8,889 nt of DNA from JABDNZ01 sp050049805 (GTDB lineage Bacteria > Gemmatimonadota > Gemmatimonadetes > Longimicrobiales > Gaopeijiaceae), in assembly GCA_050049805.1 (NCBI GenBank), contig JASFVN010000179.1, positions 1-8,889 of the forward strand. The letters run 5' to 3'. Under the pieces are notes generated by a model, which saw only the letters and a program-made list of their open reading frames with translations, was not told where the DNA came from and made no database searches. The translations under genes and the position numbers were made by a program. Below are positions 6,801-8,889 of this stretch, in pieces. The first letter of the stretch is position 1; each line of letters opens with the position of its first letter.

Positions 6801-7067
6801 GGCCACCGAGTAGACGTACTCCACATCAGGAACTTCCCAGATGGCCCGCTCCATGGGCTCCACCAGGCGCCGCTCCACTTCCTTGGGCGTGGCTCCCGGC
6901 ATGCCTACCGCGACGTCGATCATGGGAACCCGGATCTGGGGCTCCTCTTCCCGAGGCGTGGACATGACCGCCCCGATCCCCAACACCAGCGAGAAAGCGG
7001 TGAGGAGGGGGGTCAGCTTCGAATTGAGGAATCGCTGGGCGACTCCTCCGGAAAACCCGGTCTTCAT
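3876..7067 (-). CDS. RND efflux transporter, inner-membrane permease subunit
   Basis: A full-length, 1063-residue resistance-nodulation-division pump, the proton-driven inner-membrane engine of a tripartite exporter. Hydrophobic segments fit the 12-helix plan: TM1 about 17-36, TM2-TM6 about 349-503, TM7 about 548-567 and TM8-TM12 about 905-1052, with two large periplasmic loops at 37-345 and 571-900. TM4 has GILVDDAIVVVEN with adjacent aspartates D414 and D415, the proton-relay pair of the drug/hydrophobe (HAE) branch; the heavy-metal (CzcA/CusA) branch has a different motif there. TM10 has GIIVRNSILLVDF, with R972 where AcrB has its essential lysine. The N-terminal MSTPREEEPQIRVPMIDV and GATPKEVERRLVEP are family-typical. 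The ATG at 7067 has AGGAGG seven bases upstream and overlaps the adaptor stop (ATGA). It is cotranscribed with the adaptor and channel. Substrate is not readable from sequence. Confidence 0.95.
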   Translation of the reverse strand: MKTGFSGGVAQRFLNSKLTPLLTAFSLVLGIGAVMSTPREEEPQIRVPMIDVAVGMPGATPKEVERRLVEPMERAIWEVPDVEYVYSVAQSDGAMVTARFKVGTEPELALTRLYGKLMANVDKVPPGATPPFVTLHGINEVPILTLTLSGGNDAGDGFLLRQQAVELAAELKRIPDVAETWVIGGAPREVSVTLDPQALAARGLSGGAVFQALGAANADLPAGELVAGNRSVPVRIGHLLRNADDVGEVVVAVVNDQAIRLRDVATIQDGPAKPDQYVAFLPGGGRGEDFEPAVTIALAKREGKNAATIAHAAIHRAEELRGKVVSDDVRMTVTRDYGETATEKSGELLFHILVATFGVVLLVLLALGWREAVVVLVAVPVTLALTLLVYRLYGYTLNRITLFALVFAIGILVDDAIVVVENIARHLGLKQRHPDEAAVLAVDEVGNPTILATFTVIAAILPMAFVSGLMGPYMEPIPVGASVAMLFSLAVAFVVTPYLAVRLVKEHHGETPPSGAPVEEADEAIPTGRLARWYGGFMRKLVADSRLRYLTYGGMVALLLLSTLLIPLRLVTVKMLPFDNKSEFQLIVDMPEGTSLERTAEVAQALALTVARDEAVSDVQTYAGIAAPFNFNGLVRHYFLRRGPTVADVQVNLRPKHDRDLQSHGIALRLRPAVDSVAQLYGAAVKLAEIPPGPPVMATLTAEIYGPTYEEQIQVAEKVREVFLASDGVVDVDWTVAAEHAQVRAAISQVEALRAGTNPQQMAQSIAASLGGAQVGLLHDDNAAEPVPIRLQMADSASATIHDLGAVPLATPRGARRLETLAQLDSVQAMQPIHHKNLRPVVYVTADVAGSVESPAYAMIEMGDPLEEALPNVERHWGEAPTLTEETFLVWDGEWEITRKVFRDLGIAFAAVLLLIYVLVVAWFQSFIVPLVIMAPIPLTLIGILPAHAMMGAFFTATSMIGMIALAGIIVRNSILLVDFVQLGLERGHDLREAVINSGLIRSRPIILTALAVVIGGLVMVQDPIFQGLGVALISGAVVATGLTLIAIPLLYFEMEKGSEKEA

Positions 7068-8125
7068 TGGGCCGCCTCCTGAGCGTCAGCGACACTCGAA
7101 CCAGGGCCTGTTTCCACATCCGGAACGACGATTTCATCGCCCTCGTTGAGGCCACTCAGCACCTCTACCCGGTCTCCACCCACAGCCCGCCCCAGGCGAA
7201 CCCAGCGAAGAGCCGTCCCGCCAGCCGTCACGACACGAACACCGGTGAGCTGCCCACGTCGCAGCACGGCCTCCGAAGGGATCGTCACGGCCTGGGTGGT
7301 TCCACTGGGAACCAGAGCGGTGACGCTCACTCCAGTGGGCCAATCGGCAGGAAGGGTCACGCGGACCTCCACCGTCTTCGACAGGGGGTCGGCCCCTGCC
7401 GCCACCACCCGGACCGGCGCATCGGTTTCCCGACCGCCGAGGGTCGTGACCTTCACAGTAGAGCCCACCTCCAAGCCTGCTGCTGCATCCACGGGCACAG
7501 CGAGGCGCCCCTCCCTCGGCCCTGCCTCTTCCACCACCAGGAGAGGCATGCCCGGGGCTGCTACATCGCCTTCGTCGATGAAGCGGGCCACCACTTCACC
7601 GGCGAACGGAGCCCGAATGCTTGCGTAGGAGCCGGCCGTTTCCACCTCCCGAAGGGTGGCGGTTGCCATGGCCAGCTGTGATTCGGCCTGGGTCAGTTGA
7701 AGATGGGCCTGATCCCTCTGTACCTGAGGGACGACATCTTGCGCCAGCAGAGCATCCATCCGGTCAGCGTGTTTCTCCGCCTCGTCCCTGGCGGCCTGGG
7801 CCACCATGACCGCAGCCTCGGCCTTGGCCCGGTTGGCCTCGATGTCTTCGGTCCCAAGCCTGATCAGAACCTGCCCTACCCGCACCCTGGTTCCGACATC
7901 AGCGGTGAGGTCCGATACCCGGGCCATCATGCGAGTGGTGATCTCGGCTCGGTTTCGGGCCAGTACTGTGCCCTCCACCGGCACGTTCACATGGATCTCT
8001 TCCATTTCCACGGGGACGCCGGAACCGAACTCGGACGGTCCAGCATGCGTTTCGTCAGACGAGTGGCCGCTGCCACAGGCGGTCAAAAAAGCCGCCATAC
8101 CGAGAAGTGCGATTCCAGTTTTCAT
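7064..8125 (-). CDS. RND pump periplasmic adaptor lipoprotein (MFP/HlyD-like)
   Basis: A 353-residue membrane-fusion protein that bridges the RND pump and the outer-membrane channel. The signal peptide ends in a lipobox, FLTAC (C17), so it is a lipoprotein exported by Sec and anchored by lipid, followed by a Gly/Ser-rich linker. Order of domains: lipoyl half 1 at about 51-91 (EGTVLARNRAEITTRM...VGQVLIRLG), an alpha-helical hairpin at 93-165, lipoyl half 2 at 168-200 (ASIRAPFAGEVVARFIDEGD), a beta-barrel at about 205-275, and a membrane-proximal domain at 278-340 (IPSEAVLRRGQLTGVRVV, SGLNEGDEIVV). It is compact and has no His- or Met-rich metal-binding extension. The ATG at 8125 is chosen because the signal peptide begins there; the frame is open far upstream but inside the channel gene. 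It overlaps the channel stop by ATGA and the pump start by ATGA. Confidence 0.93.
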   Translation of the reverse strand: MKTGIALLGMAAFLTACGSGHSSDETHAGPSEFGSGVPVEMEEIHVNVPVEGTVLARNRAEITTRMMARVSDLTADVGTRVRVGQVLIRLGTEDIEANRAKAEAAVMVAQAARDEAEKHADRMDALLAQDVVPQVQRDQAHLQLTQAESQLAMATATLREVETAGSYASIRAPFAGEVVARFIDEGDVAAPGMPLLVVEEAGPREGRLAVPVDAAAGLEVGSTVKVTTLGGRETDAPVRVVAAGADPLSKTVEVRVTLPADWPTGVSVTALVPSGTTQAVTIPSEAVLRRGQLTGVRVVTAGGTALRWVRLGRAVGGDRVEVLSGLNEGDEIVVPDVETGPGSSVADAQEAAQ

Positions 8126-8889
8126 CGATCGAAGACTCCGTATGCGAGGTCCAGAGCCGCATGGGCGAGAAGCAAGTCCCGCCGGGCGGACATTTCTGAA
8201 AGTGTTGCATTGGTAAAGGCTGCCTGAACGTCCAGCAGCTCGGTAATGGGGGCCGTGCCAGAGGTGTAACGGGCCTGGGCCTGTTCCAGAGCTACCTGGG
8301 CTTCTTCTGCCGCCCGGGCCGCCACCTGGGCCCCCCGCCGTGCAGCCTCCAACATTCGACTGGCTTGGAGGACTTCCACCTCCGCCTGCCTGAACGCGGC
8401 GCTCCGCTCCGCTTCCACCGCCGCCTTCTCGGCTTTGGCCGCCCGGACAGCACCCACACCGGAAAGGCCGTTGAACGGGTTCCAGGATACCCCGATGCCG
8501 AAGGTCCAATCACCTGATCCGTCTCCGAAGGGGGCGTCCTTGGCGTAATGCCCCAGGGCTCCGAAAGCAGCCACCGCAGGGAGTTGGGAAGCCCATGCCT
8601 TCTTCACCCCTTTGGAGGCGGCCTCCACACCGGCAGCGTAGGCCTGGAGGTCCCCCCGTTGATCCCAGGAGCACTCTACGGTATCGGAGCGGCCTGCCAG
8701 AGCCGGTTCGGCGCAGGCTGAAGGAGCCGAGAGATGCGAAAGGTCGTCCGTAAGGATCAACTCGGTGTCATCCGACAGATTCAAGACGGCCTTGAGGCCA
8801 GAGAGGGCGTTCTTCGCCTGAGCGTCGGCCGCCAGGCGGTGCACCTCGATCTCCGATGCCTTCAGCCTTGCCATGCGGGCGTCCAACCC
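8122..8889 (-). CDS. TolC-family outer-membrane efflux channel (3' part)
   Basis: The last 255 residues of a TolC-type outer-membrane factor; the frame is open to the right edge, so the signal peptide and first repeat are missing. The visible part begins in a long helix (LDARMARLKASEIEVHRLAA) ending in LSGLKAVLNLSDDTEL, as in the end of the first OEP repeat. The second repeat follows: a helix (LQAYAAGVEAASKGVKKAW), a beta-strand pair (QLPAVAAFGALGHY, WTFGIGVSWNPFNG), and the long C-terminal helical hairpin (AAKAEKAAVEAERSAAFRQA...QARYTSGTAPITELLDVQ) that is the OEP signature. It heads the visible operon, its stop overlapping the adaptor start. It supplies the exit duct for the RND pump downstream. 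The operon promoter must lie beyond the window. Confidence 0.92.
   Translation of the reverse strand, partial: GLDARMARLKASEIEVHRLAADAQAKNALSGLKAVLNLSDDTELILTDDLSHLSAPSACAEPALAGRSDTVECSWDQRGDLQAYAAGVEAASKGVKKAWASQLPAVAAFGALGHYAKDAPFGDGSGDWTFGIGVSWNPFNGLSGVGAVRAAKAEKAAVEAERSAAFRQAEVEVLQASRMLEAARRGAQVAARAAEEAQVALEQAQARYTSGTAPITELLDVQAAFTNATLSEMSARRDLLLAHAALDLAYGVFDR

Noticed and set aside
8126..8509. N-terminal extension of the adaptor frame upstream of its ATG
   Set aside because: The extension is a Gly/Arg-rich shadow inside the TolC-type gene; the signal peptide with lipobox starts exactly at the ATG at 8125.

Overview
The window is GC-rich and densely coded, with the character of a Gemmatimonadota-type or related free-living Gram-negative bacterium. 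That assignment is inferred from the style of the Ser/Thr kinase start (GGMATVYRAHD, VAIKVLRPDLA, SHPHILPLF), from the membrane-anchored TolB-like/TPR protein beside it, and from an outer-membrane efflux apparatus. No rRNA or other taxonomic marker is present, so it is tentative.

Left part (1-2537, minus strand): a large membrane protein with three predicted N-terminal membrane segments, a TolB-like region and a TPR solenoid is followed by the start of a Ser/Thr protein kinase that runs off the left edge. The two genes share one reading frame and are separated by a single TGA and five sense codons. The pair looks like a signalling unit.

Middle part (2538-3336): a 173-bp divergent intergenic region carries an AT-richer block of palindromes and a 20-bp-spaced direct repeat. 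It is followed on the plus strand by a compact type II toxin-antitoxin pair: a ribbon-helix-helix antitoxin of the DUF6364 type and a PIN-domain ribonuclease toxin, overlapping by one base (TGATG). The palindromes are the likely autoregulatory operator. A GC-rich hairpin lies between the toxin and the convergent operon to its right.

Right part (3394-8889, minus strand): one tightly packed operon, in transcription order: an outer-membrane TolC-type channel (5' end off the right edge), a periplasmic adaptor lipoprotein, an RND inner-membrane pump, a small PII-like protein, and a small two-helix YgaP-like/DUF2892 membrane protein. The first three overlap by ATGA junctions; the last two follow at 4-nt and 1-nt gaps. 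The first three should form a complete tripartite efflux pump. The last two are candidate regulatory or accessory parts. PII-like genes have been noted next to heavy-metal RND pumps, but this pump carries the paired aspartates typical of drug/hydrophobe RND transporters.

I see no tRNA, rRNA, CRISPR array, insertion sequence or phage gene. No gene-free stretch exceeds 300 bases. Nothing here is clearly a new biological system. The most noteworthy points are the PII-like/DUF2892 tail on a non-canonical RND pump, the in-frame TPR/kinase pair separated by one leaky-context stop, and the double-repeat operator.
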